A stretch of DNA of 64,000 bases, taken from Lachnospiraceae bacterium (GTDB taxonomy: Bacteria > Bacillota > Clostridia > Lachnospirales > Lachnospiraceae). Positions 1 to 8,956 of this stretch are shown piece by piece. The notes under the pieces were generated by a model. The model saw nothing but the letters and a program-made list of their open reading frames with translations. It ran no database searches and was not told where the DNA came from. The translations under genes and the position numbers were made by a program. The DNA is taken from the NCBI GenBank assembly GCA_017962825.1, contig JAGCUO010000197.1, positions 1 through 64,000 on the forward strand. The letters run 5' to 3'. Positions within the stretch are counted from its first letter, which is position 1. Every line of letters starts with the position of its first letter.

Positions 1-56
1 ACCGGAGGACAAAAATGAAGCGTCCCCACTGTTACGTCCACATTGTCAGCCCGTCA
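1..56. repeat. possible short dispersed repeat at window edge
   Basis: The first 56 bases lie beyond the stop codon of the GH31 gene. They contain the core CGTCCCCACTGTTAC next to a GGACAAAAATGAAG-like stretch. From memory, similar GGACAAAA/CGTCCCC phrases occur as dispersed repeats near REP-type transposases in Clostridia, but the unit cannot be delimited because the window begins here. No second copy was found in the window. Plain intergenic DNA is the alternative. Confidence 0.2.
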
Positions 57-1973
57 TCAATACTTTATAACCGTAAGGTTATTCATATCCAGCTCTTCAA
101 CATGTCTTGCAGGCTTTGCAAGAGGCAGTTCCTTTTCGGGTCTGATAAACACAAGCACCTCATTAAGCTCTGCCTTGATGAAATGATCTCCTTTTTCAAG
201 GATTTCGGTATCATAGTCAGAATAACTTCTGAATCTGATCATTCTCATATTCTCGGGGAGATATACATATCTTCCCGTTGCATTCTGCTCATGTACGGGA
301 GCAATCATGATGCTGTCACCCACAAGGAGCTGATCCTCTACCTCTCTGCACCTGTCATCGCTTCTGTAATCAAACCACAGAGGTTTCATGTACATATCAT
401 TTTTATCCGCAGCTTCCATGAAAGAAGATGATATATAAGGAATGAGCGCATATCTGAGCTCAACCAGATTTTTGAAATCATCCTTTCTGTTAAAACGGTA
501 TAATTCCTGATCCCTTGTTCCGATGGCTGAATGGTTTCTGAAAAGCGGAGTAAAGATCCCAAACTCCACCCATCTCATCATCAGGTCTTCGGTGGTATTT
601 CCTCCGAATCCTCCTATATCGGCACCGGCAAATAAAAATCCGTTCATGCTGAGCGCGGGCATCATCTGGATATTTAAGAGAAGATGACTCCACCTCGCCA
701 TATTGTCTCCGGTCCATATGCCTCCGTATCTGTGCATCCCGGTATATGAAGCTCTGGAGAACAGAAGTATCTTCTTATCGGGAGCCAGTCTCTTAAAAGC
801 TTCCGATGCGGATCTGGTCATATTGACGCTGTAGAGATTATGAACTTTGTCATGTCTTACTTTTCGTCCGTCGAGATCATGATAGAAGCTTCTGTAATCT
901 TCAGGATTATTGTCTATCGATCCCAATACATCCTTGAACTCAAAGAATCCCCAGATATCAAGTTCTTTCTTTTCAAGTTCTTTAACATGCCTGAACACTT
1001 CGGCAAGGTGATCCTCCGAATAGAAGATGGCAGGCTCGTTCATATCATTCCAAAAGCCTTCCAGTCCTGCATCCAGAAATACCCTGTAATTATCACCGAA
1101 CCATTTTCTTACATCGGAATTCAGGAAATCCGGGAAATGAACCTTGCCGGGCCATACGGCTGCCACAAGATCTTTTCCGTCTTCTTTTTTACAATAGTAT
1201 CCCTTTTCCTTGCCCTCTTCATATATATCGTAACCTTCTTCGATCTTTACTCCGGGATCCACATTGGGAACAAGACGGATACCTTCAGCTTTCATTTCCT
1301 TGACGAAATCAGGGAAATTGGGGAATCTTTCGGGATTAATGGTAAAGACTTTGAAATCCTGCATATAATCTATATCCATATAGATCATATCAAGAGGAAT
1401 ACCAAGTTCTTTGTACCTCTTGGCAACTTCCCTTATGTCGTCAGCAGTTTTATATCCCCATCTGCTCTGACCGTAACCGAAGGCCCACATGGGAGGAGTG
1501 TAGCTCTTTCCGATGAGTGCTCTGAACTCACTTACGATATCGAGGGGAGTCTCCCCGTCAATTACATAAAAGGTTGTGTCATTAAATTCCGGATGAATGG
1601 TCATGACATTCATGTCGGTATATCCGATGTCAAAAGTCACGCTTCCGGGATTGTCTATGAACACACCAAAACAATCCTTACCGTCATCAACAATAAGGAA
1701 GTTCTGTGAAGCATATAATGATGTTTTGTTTTCATCATGGGAAGGGTCGTCAGAATTGTTGCTTACATAGATCCACCCTCTTTTATTGATACCGCGGATG
1801 GATTCACCGAGTCCGAATACCATGTCCTTTTCTTTAAGATCATAACTGAAGGTTTCGGTATTACGGTCGTAAGAGAATCTTGCCGGGACGCCGTCTGTTT
1901 TCCCCAAGTTCAAGACGACAGCCCCCGTATCATAGGGCGATCCGAATTCATATTTCCTGATGCGATCTGTCAT
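57..1973 (-). CDS. GH31 family alpha-glycosidase (alpha-glucosidase/alpha-xylosidase type)
   Basis: Retaining glycoside hydrolase of family 31, expected to release alpha-linked glucose or xylose from oligosaccharides. The 638-residue protein has no signal peptide and is probably cytoplasmic. The family nucleophile motif WNDMNE is present (Asp about 310) and the acid/base Asp lies in WTGDNMARW (about 423); the FRNHS segment near the end of the barrel is also typical. The N-terminal beta domain is short, so the protein is at the small end of the family. The start ATG at 1973 is chosen because GGAGG lies 8 nt upstream; the longer frame to 2048 has no ribosome binding site. Substrate cannot be set from sequence. 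Confidence 0.93.
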   Translation of the reverse strand: MTDRIRKYEFGSPYDTGAVVLNLGKTDGVPARFSYDRNTETFSYDLKEKDMVFGLGESIRGINKRGWIYVSNNSDDPSHDENKTSLYASQNFLIVDDGKDCFGVFIDNPGSVTFDIGYTDMNVMTIHPEFNDTTFYVIDGETPLDIVSEFRALIGKSYTPPMWAFGYGQSRWGYKTADDIREVAKRYKELGIPLDMIYMDIDYMQDFKVFTINPERFPNFPDFVKEMKAEGIRLVPNVDPGVKIEEGYDIYEEGKEKGYYCKKEDGKDLVAAVWPGKVHFPDFLNSDVRKWFGDNYRVFLDAGLEGFWNDMNEPAIFYSEDHLAEVFRHVKELEKKELDIWGFFEFKDVLGSIDNNPEDYRSFYHDLDGRKVRHDKVHNLYSVNMTRSASEAFKRLAPDKKILLFSRASYTGMHRYGGIWTGDNMARWSHLLLNIQMMPALSMNGFLFAGADIGGFGGNTTEDLMMRWVEFGIFTPLFRNHSAIGTRDQELYRFNRKDDFKNLVELRYALIPYISSSFMEAADKNDMYMKPLWFDYRSDDRCREVEDQLLVGDSIMIAPVHEQNATGRYVYLPENMRMIRFRSYSDYDTEILEKGDHFIKAELNEVLVFIRPEKELPLAKPARHVEELDMNNLTVIKY

Positions 1974-2090
1974 GTTATAAGCCTCCAAAAAATACATTTT
2001 GTACGGAATAAATCCGATTGCGATTAGTATACCGCTTCGGATTTTCACTTACAACAGATCGCGTGTATTCTTAAAAATCGATAAGCCTCG

Positions 2091-2846
2091 TTATCCTTTT
2101 TGAGCCACTGCCGTAAACTCTCCGGGAAGCTTGTCATTCTCCCAAGAGGGATGCTCATCGAATCTCTTCAGGGTAAATCCGTTTCCTAAAATAGAGTTGA
2201 TGATCTCGCTTATGGTGTATTTTCTGTAGAGACATTTAGGGATCTGCTTTCTGATCTCCCCATCATAAAATCTTGCATGAGCCATCTCCCCTTCGAAGAC
2301 ATCGGTCGAAAAATAGCTCATGGTAGGCTGTTGGAGCTTAAGAGCATCCGAGATCTTGTTGAAGGGATGAAAGTCACTGCAGATCATCTTTCCGCCTGCT
2401 TTAAGCAACCTGTTCATAATATTCATGAATGCATCTATATCGTGAAAATAATGAAGGATTCCGCCTTCCATAAAAACCACATCGAAAAAAACCTCATACT
2501 TTTCCATGTCTATTTCCATGATATCGCAGACTTCAAATACGATCTTTACGCCTGCTGCTTCCGCAGTTTCTATGGCATATTTCTTATTTTCTTCGGAAAT
2601 ATCAAAGACCGTAACATCCGCTCCGAGCAGTGCAAGAGGCACAGCCTTCTTTCCGCACGAGCCGCAAATATTTGCAACCCTAACACCGTCAAAGGAGTCA
2701 AAATAAACAGCATGCTGCTTGAGCATCCTCTTAGGATCTTCTATATCCTTGGCTGCTCTTTCCGCAGGAGTCCCCGAGGTTCTTACCCAAAAATCGTATG
2801 CATCAAATTCCCAGGCTTTTTTATGTTGCATGCTGTAATCTTCCAT
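2091..2846 (-). CDS. class I SAM-dependent methyltransferase
   Basis: Small-molecule-type methyltransferase of 251 residues. The glycine-rich SAM-binding motif is recognisable as NICGSCGKKAVPLALLGA, followed by an acidic residue at the end of strand 2 (VFDIS), then the ICD and GGILHYF segments of motifs II/III. This pattern places it in the broad ubiE/bioC-like superfamily; the substrate is not evident. ATG 2846 has GGAGG 6 nt upstream, whereas the TTG two codons earlier would sit on the ribosome binding site. It lies 41 bp downstream of the HTH gene on the same strand and may be cotranscribed with it. Confidence 0.85.
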   Translation of the reverse strand: MEDYSMQHKKAWEFDAYDFWVRTSGTPAERAAKDIEDPKRMLKQHAVYFDSFDGVRVANICGSCGKKAVPLALLGADVTVFDISEENKKYAIETAEAAGVKIVFEVCDIMEIDMEKYEVFFDVVFMEGGILHYFHDIDAFMNIMNRLLKAGGKMICSDFHPFNKISDALKLQQPTMSYFSTDVFEGEMAHARFYDGEIRKQIPKCLYRKYTISEIINSILGNGFTLKRFDEHPSWENDKLPGEFTAVAQKG

Positions 2847-2887
2847 CCGCAACCTCCGCTGAATGTCAAAATTATATCCCGGATTCC

Positions 2888-3544
2888 TTATCTGATCCTC
2901 TGAAACTGCTTTCCGAAATTATTCATATAGTAATCATACTCTTCGTTCCTGGCAAAAATAAATGCCCTGTGTGCATTCTTTTTTTCATTTCGTAAAAGAG
3001 CAAGATAATCTCTTCCGCACAAAACTCTGAATCTGTGATCCTCAAACAAAACAATGAGCGGAACATCTGCGGAAGAAGCGGTATCGATTTTTTTCTTAGC
3101 CTGGTCCGAATCTTCTATCAGGCGAAGCGGGATCTTCACAAGTTCGGACAGGAAGAACTCCGACTCATCTGGCATCTCAGCATTCTCGTTTTCAAGGTAT
3201 ATCCTCACCCACTCTTCTCCGATACCCGCATTGGAATACTGCTCGGCAGAATGAATAGTGGGAGAATACTCGGGCAGATTTATCTTCTTGCCATAGACGA
3301 TCTTTTTGACCGATTCCGGCGAAAGAAAAAACATCTCCGCAAGTTCCATTATCGAAGCACCTGCAGAATACCTGCTGCAGATACTCATATTTCTTTTATT
3401 CAGTTTTTCTCTGTATCCGGATGCTTCTCCCCAGCCTTTTGTCTTAATGCGCTTTGGTATGTAGATGGCTTTTCCTTCCGCATACTTCTGCACTTCTTCC
3501 AAAAGGCTTGCAGGGAGAATATCCTTGGCATTTTCATATTGCAT
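2888..3544 (-). CDS. CD3324-type helix-turn-helix protein with extra C-terminal domain
   Basis: The first ~90 residues resemble the CD3324 family of small clostridial DNA-binding proteins: MQYENAKDILP, a YIPKR segment, WGE, then an HTH of the form YSAGASIMELAEMFFLS. The family is usually only about 90 residues; here about 125 further residues (with VPLIVLFEDHRFRVLCGRDY) form a second domain I do not recognise. The ATG directly abuts the TAA of the upstream kinase-like gene (TAAATG), so the two are very likely translationally coupled. Probably a transcription regulator; target unknown. Confidence 0.7.
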   Translation of the reverse strand: MQYENAKDILPASLLEEVQKYAEGKAIYIPKRIKTKGWGEASGYREKLNKRNMSICSRYSAGASIMELAEMFFLSPESVKKIVYGKKINLPEYSPTIHSAEQYSNAGIGEEWVRIYLENENAEMPDESEFFLSELVKIPLRLIEDSDQAKKKIDTASSADVPLIVLFEDHRFRVLCGRDYLALLRNEKKNAHRAFIFARNEEYDYYMNNFGKQFQRIR

Positions 3545-4255
3545 TTACTTGACCAGTCTGTTCATGCGCTCTTCCAGTTCATTAATAGATGCGGTAATGG
3601 ATTCGCAGGACTCAAGATCATCGATCGAAGCATGCCACATAAGTGTATGAAGTCCCTTAAAATATGCCATGCACAGGAAACGTTCCTTGAAGTCCTTGAT
3701 CTCGATGTTCTTTTTTCCGGCGTATTCATAAAGCTTTTCCGGAACAAGGAGATACGGCTTATTGAGATCCAGGATTGCAAAATCCATCAGATAATCCATG
3801 ATCCCGGCACGTCCCCAGTCTGCGCAGTATGTTTTTCCGGCGTTGTCAACGATCATATTGACAAAGAAGGTGTTGTTATTGGCAAGGTATCTCTGGCCTT
3901 CACAAAAAGGTGCATACTGCATGATCTTGGAGTATATCTTATCAAAATATTCCTTCTTTAAAAATGTCGTTTCAAACATCTGGGTCCAGTTATGCCAGTA
4001 GCCTTCTTGGTTCTCATTAAAGGTCTCACGGACAAATTCTTCGAATGTGGCAAAGGGTGCTTTATTCTCCTCGTCAAACTCTCCGTATCCGCTTACCCCT
4101 GAAATATCAGTGGCTGCTATTTCGAAGATCATATCGAAAAATTTCTCGTATCCCTTTTCGAATTCTTCCACCGAAAGTTCATTGGCACATCTTCCTTTGG
4201 GGCTCATCTCTACACGATCTCCGGTCAGGTTTCTGATAAATATATCTCTGTTCAT
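3545..4255 (-). CDS. aminoglycoside-phosphotransferase-like protein, degenerate catalytic loop
   Basis: The segment SGYGEFDEENKAPFATFEEF corresponds to the conserved region after the hinge in APH/choline-kinase-like enzymes, and ADWGRAGIMDYLMDFA corresponds to the metal-binding IDW...GDP..DLA motif. The Brenner motif HGDxxxxN aligns with NNNTFFVN, so the catalytic His, Gly and Asp are all replaced, while the final Asn is kept. At 236 residues it also lacks most of the N-terminal ATP-binding lobe. It is therefore probably a pseudokinase or a binding protein. ATG 4255 has AAAGG at suitable distance, better than ATG 4264. Stop-start abutment with the HTH gene suggests a shared role. Confidence 0.6.
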   Translation of the reverse strand: MNRDIFIRNLTGDRVEMSPKGRCANELSVEEFEKGYEKFFDMIFEIAATDISGVSGYGEFDEENKAPFATFEEFVRETFNENQEGYWHNWTQMFETTFLKKEYFDKIYSKIMQYAPFCEGQRYLANNNTFFVNMIVDNAGKTYCADWGRAGIMDYLMDFAILDLNKPYLLVPEKLYEYAGKKNIEIKDFKERFLCMAYFKGLHTLMWHASIDDLESCESITASINELEERMNRLVK

Positions 4256-4380
4256 TGTTATCATCCTTTCGTATTTGTTATTAGTATCGGCGCCTTACAA
4301 AAAGAATGGTAACAAACACTCGGGCCGTATTATATAGAAAGATTCATTATAATAAAACTTTACCTATTTCGGTGATCGTC

Positions 4381-4848
4381 TCAAAGTGCCATTACATATA
4401 TCTGGCACGGATTCCACTCGTCCCACAGATTCGGAAACACCTCAAACTCCTTGAATCCAAGCGACAGATAGAAACGGTTAGTAGCATCGTAATCTTCATA
4501 CCGTCCCATTTGTACGGTCTTTACCTGCATAAAGGAGTAGCCGGATCCTTTAGCTTTTTCTTTGGCCCTTTCAAATAACTTTCTTCCGATCCCTTTTCTG
4601 TGATATTCCTTGAGAACTCCCATCACGCATAGTTCAACCGTTTCTTTTCCCGTCTCTTTAAGGCACAGAAACCCTACCGGTTTTCCCATAATATACGCAG
4701 CAAAAAACGGCTGATCCGCACTTTCTTTTATATACTGTTCTCTTGATTCCGGAATCCCGAACCAGTCAGGCAACGCCTCAAGAATCTCTCTTGCGATACA
4801 TTGTTTTTTATCAATTGATGCTTCTTCTACTATTATTTCCTCGCACAT
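4381..4848 (-). CDS. GNAT family N-acetyltransferase
   Basis: A 155-residue GNAT acetyltransferase. Motif A, which binds the acetyl-CoA pyrophosphate, is visible as VLKEYHRKGIGRKLFERA, and motif B as ATNRFYLSLGFKEFE. The substrate cannot be inferred. Its ATG lies one base after the TAA of the upstream DUF3795-GNAT gene (TAAgATG), so the two acetyltransferases are translationally coupled. Confidence 0.85.
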   Translation of the reverse strand: MCEEIIVEEASIDKKQCIAREILEALPDWFGIPESREQYIKESADQPFFAAYIMGKPVGFLCLKETGKETVELCVMGVLKEYHRKGIGRKLFERAKEKAKGSGYSFMQVKTVQMGRYEDYDATNRFYLSLGFKEFEVFPNLWDEWNPCQIYVMAL

Positions 4849-4849
4849 C

Positions 4850-5617
4850 TTATATTTTCCTCCGGGCTATGGTTACCATATAATCCTTCGTTTTATTTTC
4901 AGCTCCCGTTTCGACAAATCCGTTTTTCTTCCAAAAATGCTCAGCCTGCGGATTCCCTTTAACCCATCCAAGTTTGACATATAAATAACCCCATTGGCTA
5001 AGCTTCTCACATAATTCAGTGATAATCCCGGTTCCTACGCCTTTACCTTGAACTAACACATCCGTCATAAAAAATCCAATAAATATAGTTTTGTCATCGG
5101 GGAATTCCTTGATCAGATCCATTACCGCTATTAAAGCTTCGTTATCATAAAAGCCGATATAGAATTTATCTTGATTACTCTTTTCCGGCGGCAATGCACT
5201 CATATCACCACGAATACTTTCTTCGCTGACATAAGGAGGACAGTATTGATAATAAAAATCGTTTTTTTCACAAAGTGCCAAAACATCGGGAATATCATTT
5301 TCAGACAATATCCGTACCCTATACTTATCCGATATTCTTTGTATCATGTATTCATCTCTCAACACTGAAAGGTTCCGGACAATATCTGGGTCCCAGGAAA
5401 TGATCTGCGTAATCTTCTCACAAGGAAATTCATTGCACACACCACAAAAGCGCGCATTATGTTCCTTGCAACACGCGTGTATTTTACACATCCCGGATTC
5501 TGCCCATTCCGGAACGCATCCGTCCGCTTCTATACACCCCAGGCATATCCCTTCTTTCTTTTTTGAACATCCGGTACAACACTCACCGCAGGCTGTAACA
5601 GTTGTAAAGTCAGTCAT
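4850..5617 (-). CDS. DUF3795 Cys-rich domain fused to GNAT acetyltransferase
   Basis: Residues 1-85 form a Cys-rich module with about a dozen cysteines (CGECCTGC, CLGC, CGVCNEFPC), matching the DUF3795 pattern and likely binding metal. Residues about 98-255 form a GNAT domain with VLVQGKGVGTGIITEL as the acetyl-CoA loop and AEHFWKKNGFVETG as motif B. DUF3795 is usually a stand-alone protein, so the fusion is informative, but no substrate is known. The gene is coupled to the downstream GNAT gene. A weak GGGA ribosome binding site precedes ATG 5617. Confidence 0.75.
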   Translation of the reverse strand: MTDFTTVTACGECCTGCSKKKEGICLGCIEADGCVPEWAESGMCKIHACCKEHNARFCGVCNEFPCEKITQIISWDPDIVRNLSVLRDEYMIQRISDKYRVRILSENDIPDVLALCEKNDFYYQYCPPYVSEESIRGDMSALPPEKSNQDKFYIGFYDNEALIAVMDLIKEFPDDKTIFIGFFMTDVLVQGKGVGTGIITELCEKLSQWGYLYVKLGWVKGNPQAEHFWKKNGFVETGAENKTKDYMVTIARRKI

Positions 5618-5693
5618 AAAAGTATTCCCACAATTTTATTACGCAAAATATGTATGTTTACGAGTATATCTGTAACCGGGTTAACGCCAAATT

Positions 5694-6527
5694 TTAACAA
5701 AAATACTCGGCTATCATTTTATCTATCTCATTTGTTCCCAGAGGATTTGCAGATGCTTCCTCCGTTATGATCAGATTTTTACCGAGTACGATCCCGGCAT
5801 TCATCATGGATTTCATTTTAAATACTGCCTGACGTGCATACTCTCTGTCGTCCATCATTCCTCTGTGTTCCCAGTAGATTTCTTTCCGATTTTTCACATC
5901 CATGATCGTAAAGTCCGGATAGATCACCGTGCCTTTTGACAAGATCAGAGGACACTCATACTTGTAGGGAATATGTTTTTCCGCAAGCTTGTTTGCTATG
6001 TTCAATTCCGATTTGGAGCGCACTCTTTCTCCATGTTCAGTCACAAATACAGGAGTTTGCTCGGAAATCTCTTTTCCATCGTAAGGTATGTTCATCCATT
6101 CCGCAATGAAATCCTCATCCGATTTATCGATAGGATTTACGTATTCCTTTATTTCTGACGGAAGATCGGAATACAACTTCTTTATCCTCTCCGAAATATT
6201 GTTTGATTTCTTCTGTAGGAGCTTGAGATTTCCGATTTCTTCATTCAGTAATTTCAAAGCTTTTTCATAGTATGCTTTTTGAAGCAGCGCCCGAAGCATC
6301 TGTTTTTCGGATTTGCGGATATATTTTCCGGATTTATCGGATTTGTCTTTGCGGTTATAAAATTGTATTCTGCTTCCACTGTTCACTACATGTATTATAC
6401 CAGCCGGAGCTTTCCTCAATTCGTTCTCAATACGCATCCTGTAATCCGATAACTCAAGATAGCGTCTTTGGACCTCATCATACAAGACGGACGGATGAAG
6501 CATTTCCGAGTAATTATTTCTGTTCAT
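5694..6527 (-). CDS. uncharacterised protein with PD-(D/E)XK nuclease-like C-terminus
   Basis: The 277-residue protein has a charged, largely helical N-terminal half (residues 1-145, possible coiled coil around KLLNEEIGNLKLLQKKSNN) and a C-terminal half with VRSKSELNIANKL, YPDFTIMD and EIYWEHRG. A Glu-rich helix, a PDF strand and a downstream YWEH strand resemble the PD-(D/E)XK nuclease fold, although a canonical E-x-K is not clear. It has no signal peptide. AGGAG lies 6 nt before the ATG. Its 5' end faces the dyad array that starts about 70 bp upstream. Function unknown. Confidence 0.6.
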   Translation of the reverse strand: MNRNNYSEMLHPSVLYDEVQRRYLELSDYRMRIENELRKAPAGIIHVVNSGSRIQFYNRKDKSDKSGKYIRKSEKQMLRALLQKAYYEKALKLLNEEIGNLKLLQKKSNNISERIKKLYSDLPSEIKEYVNPIDKSDEDFIAEWMNIPYDGKEISEQTPVFVTEHGERVRSKSELNIANKLAEKHIPYKYECPLILSKGTVIYPDFTIMDVKNRKEIYWEHRGMMDDREYARQAVFKMKSMMNAGIVLGKNLIITEEASANPLGTNEIDKMIAEYFC

Positions 6528-6600
6528 TTGAATCTCCTTTCTTTTTTCATCAACTGAAAAACATGATCCTATGTTCTACGGGCAGCAAAGAATCTAATAA

Positions 6601-7050
6601 GCATCTAATCCTGTAATTCAATCAATAATCGATGCCTTTTTACGCTTCTGCCATCTCTAAAAGCATCAATTTCCGAGGGTTTGCGAACGTTCGATGCCTT
6701 TTCCCATGTTTTGTCACGCAAAAGACATCGAACCAGACACTTTTCCATTTTTCGATGCCTCCGCTGGTTTGCGCAGACATAAAAAGCATCTAAGATTAAA
6801 ATGGTTGGGATTTTTGATGCTTTGTCGAGATGTAAGTTCTCGAAAACGCATCGGAATATAAACTTCTGAGGATTATTGATGCCTTGTCCGGGGATGGACA
6901 AGCGAATAACATCAAAAGAAAGATTCTCAAAAGATTTCGATGCCCGAAATCCCCATTAATTGGGTTTCGGGCATCGTAAAACGCATAATTCTATATTTGA
7001 AAGTAAATGATGCTCTGCCTCCAAAGTATTTATGGCACAGCGCAGGCATC
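6601..7050. repeat. array of alternating GATGC/GCATC dyads, 61-62 bp period
   Basis: Between guaA and the nuclease-like gene, GATGC occurs at 6631, 6693, 6754, 6816, 6878, 6939 and 7009, and its complement GCATC (or ACATC at two sites) at 6601, 6663, 6725, 6786, 6848, 6909, 6971 and 7046, in strict alternation. GATGC-to-GCATC spacing is 32 bp in most units (31 once, 37 in the last) and GCATC-to-GATGC spacing is 29-30 bp. Flanks differ between units but still pair: CTTTT with AAAAG at 6698/6720, CTTGTCC with GGACAAG at 6883/6896, and a perfect 12-bp arm CGATGCCCGAAA at 6938 with 6965-6976. The 62-bp period is not a multiple of three and there are no conserved spacers, so it is neither a coding repeat nor a CRISPR. 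Function unknown. Confidence 0.85.
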
Positions 7051-7090
7051 ACCGGGCAACCTGCCTTATCCTCCAAATGGCTAAGCAGGG

Positions 7091-8722
7091 TCATTCGAGC
7101 TCCACTGTCCCGGGAGGCTTCGAAGTCAGGTCATAGAGTACTCTGTTGACTCCCCTTACTTCGTTGATAATCCTGTTCATTACCTTCATCAGGATCTCAT
7201 AAGGAATCTGCGCAGACTCCGCGGTCATGAAGTCAATTGTCTTAACCGCACGAAGTGCAACCGCGTGATCGTAAGTTCTCTCATCACCCATGACGCCAAC
7301 GGATCTCATATTGGTGAGTGCTGCAAAATACTGATCCGGCATCCAATCGGGCCAATAGCTTCTTAAAAGCGCATGATCGGGATGATCTTTATCTATCTTA
7401 ACGCCCGATGCCTCAGCTGCTTCGAATGCATACTCATTGGCAGCCTTTTCAACCTCTTCTCTGTAGATTGCATCGGAATCCTGAACAATGGCAACCTTCT
7501 CAGCAGTAATATCTCCGATGATACGGATGCCAAGTCCGGGTCCGGGGAAGGGCTGTCTGAATACCAGATGATCGGGAATTCCGAGTTCAAGTCCTACCTT
7601 CCTTACTTCATCCTTGAAGAGATTTCTGAGAGGCTCGATGATCTCTTTAAAATCAACATAATCGGGAAGTCCGCCTACATTGTGATGGGACTTGATAACT
7701 ACGGATTCTCCGCCGAGTCCCGATTCAACCACATCGGGATAGATGGTTCCCTGTACGAGGAAATCAACACGTCCGATCTTCTTTGCTTCCTCTTCGAATA
7801 CTCTGATGAATTCTTCGCCAATGATCTTACGCTTACGCTCGGGCTCATCAACTCCGGCAAGCTTTACATAGAATCTGTCCCTTGCGTTGACTCTTATGAA
7901 GTTAAGATCATAGTGACCTTCGGGGCCGAAGATTGCTTCTACCTGATCTCCTTCATCTTTTCTCAGAAGACCGTGATCTACAAATACGCAGGTAAGCTGC
8001 TTTCCAACTGCCTTTGCAAGAAGTACCGCAGCAACGGAAGAATCAACGCCTCCCGAAAGAGCACAGAGCACTTTGCCGTCTCCGACCTTCTCGCGGATCA
8101 GCTTTATCTGATCTTCCGCAAAAGAGCTCATCTCCCAGTCACCCTTGCAGTGACATACATTATAAAGGAAGTTTCTGAGCATTTTACTTCCTTCGGGAGT
8201 ATGAAGAACCTCGGGATGATACTGGAATCCGTAAAGCTTCTCTTCATCATTTGCGATAGCCGCATAGGGACAATTGTCGGTTGTAGCTATCGATTTAAAG
8301 CCGGGAGCGATCTTGGAAATATAATCAAAATGACTCATCCAGCAGGAGGTGTTTTCTTTAACGCCCTCAAAAACAGGCGATGTAGTATCAACCTTAATAG
8401 GGGTGTGTCCGTACTCTCTGACAGGAGCTTTCTCTACCTTACCTCCGAGTACGTGGCTCATAAGCTGAGCTCCGTAGCAAAGGCCCAGAACGGGGACTCC
8501 CATTTTAAAGAGATCCTTGTCACATGATGCGGCGCCTTCTTCATAACAGCTTGCAGGTCCGCCGGTTAAGATTATTCCCTTGGGATTCATGTTCCTTATC
8601 TGATCCAGGGGAGTTTTGTAAGAATAGATCTCACAATAGACGTTGTTTTCTCTGACTCTTCTTGCGACCAACTGATTATACTGGCCGCCGAAATCTATTA
8701 CCAATACAAGTTCTTTATCCAT
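7091..8722 (-). CDS. guaA: GMP synthase (glutamine-hydrolysing)
   Basis: Converts XMP, glutamine and ATP to GMP in the last step of guanylate synthesis; cytoplasmic. The N-terminal class I glutamine amidotransferase has its nucleophile in LGLCYGAQ (Cys82) and the His-x-Glu pair in FQYHPEV. The ATP pyrophosphatase P-loop is SGGVDSS (about 219-225), and the C-terminal dimerisation domain ends with [14 protein letters not shown]. At 543 residues it is slightly longer than the usual 510-525. AAGGA lies about 8 nt upstream of the ATG. It is followed downstream by the dyad array. Confidence 0.98.
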   Translation of the reverse strand: MDKELVLVIDFGGQYNQLVARRVRENNVYCEIYSYKTPLDQIRNMNPKGIILTGGPASCYEEGAASCDKDLFKMGVPVLGLCYGAQLMSHVLGGKVEKAPVREYGHTPIKVDTTSPVFEGVKENTSCWMSHFDYISKIAPGFKSIATTDNCPYAAIANDEEKLYGFQYHPEVLHTPEGSKMLRNFLYNVCHCKGDWEMSSFAEDQIKLIREKVGDGKVLCALSGGVDSSVAAVLLAKAVGKQLTCVFVDHGLLRKDEGDQVEAIFGPEGHYDLNFIRVNARDRFYVKLAGVDEPERKRKIIGEEFIRVFEEEAKKIGRVDFLVQGTIYPDVVESGLGGESVVIKSHHNVGGLPDYVDFKEIIEPLRNLFKDEVRKVGLELGIPDHLVFRQPFPGPGLGIRIIGDITAEKVAIVQDSDAIYREEVEKAANEYAFEAAEASGVKIDKDHPDHALLRSYWPDWMPDQYFAALTNMRSVGVMGDERTYDHAVALRAVKTIDFMTAESAQIPYEILMKVMNRIINEVRGVNRVLYDLTSKPPGTVELE

Positions 8723-8737
8723 CTTTTCATTCCTTTC

Positions 8738-8767
8738 AGCGCACTAAATTATATATTAAAATGCGCT
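8738..8767. promoter_or_regulatory. guaA promoter candidate with flanking inverted repeat
   Basis: On the minus strand a TATAAT -10 element lies about 25 nt upstream of the guaA ribosome binding site, with only a weak -35 (TATGCA). It is flanked symmetrically by AGCGCA (8738-8743) and TGCGCT (8762-8767), a perfect 6-bp inverted repeat that could be an operator. No purine riboswitch core was found in the leader. Confidence 0.4.
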
Positions 8768-8820
8768 TATTGCATAGTAAAAAGAAAACTCTGTGCACTG
8801 ATTATTTCCTAAATAAATGC

Positions 8821-8856
8821 TAATATTATTGTCTGAACACTCCGATAATAATATTA
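8821..8856. promoter_or_regulatory. perfect 10-bp inverted repeat in guaA/FliD-like intergenic region
   Basis: TAATATTATT (8821-8830) and its exact complement AATAATATTA (8847-8856) flank 16 bp. The region between guaA and the FliD-like gene is about 390 bp long and this is its strongest symmetry. It may be an operator for either divergent gene; AT-rich chance symmetry is possible. Confidence 0.35.
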
Positions 8857-8956
8857 AATAGTCAGAATATTGCAAGGCAAGGTGCGTCCGGATGACTGAA
8901 TTCCGACAACAAAGTCCGAAAAACCTTTATTTTACGCGAAAAAACATCTTGCAAAT

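Noticed and set aside
15..431. 138-codon plus-strand frame with GGAGG before ATG
   Set aside because: Mostly antisense to the GH31 gene; the ribosome-binding-site match lies in the edge repeat and is probably chance.
840..1709. 289-codon plus-strand frame
   Set aside because: Antisense shadow of the GH31 gene.
6605..6901. 98-codon minus-strand frame inside the dyad array
   Set aside because: It exists only because the array is repetitive; the 62-bp period shifts frame each unit, there is no family resemblance, and the region is better explained as non-coding.
6601..7050. CRISPR array
   Set aside because: Repeats alternate in orientation, only 5-10 bases are shared, and the between-repeat sequences pair with each other; no cas genes nearby.
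7373..8527. 384-codon plus-strand frame
   Set aside because: Lies wholly antisense to guaA, with no ribosome binding site and no domain resemblance.
8723..8900. Purine riboswitch upstream of guaA
   Set aside because: None of the conserved loop sequences of the guanine aptamer was found.
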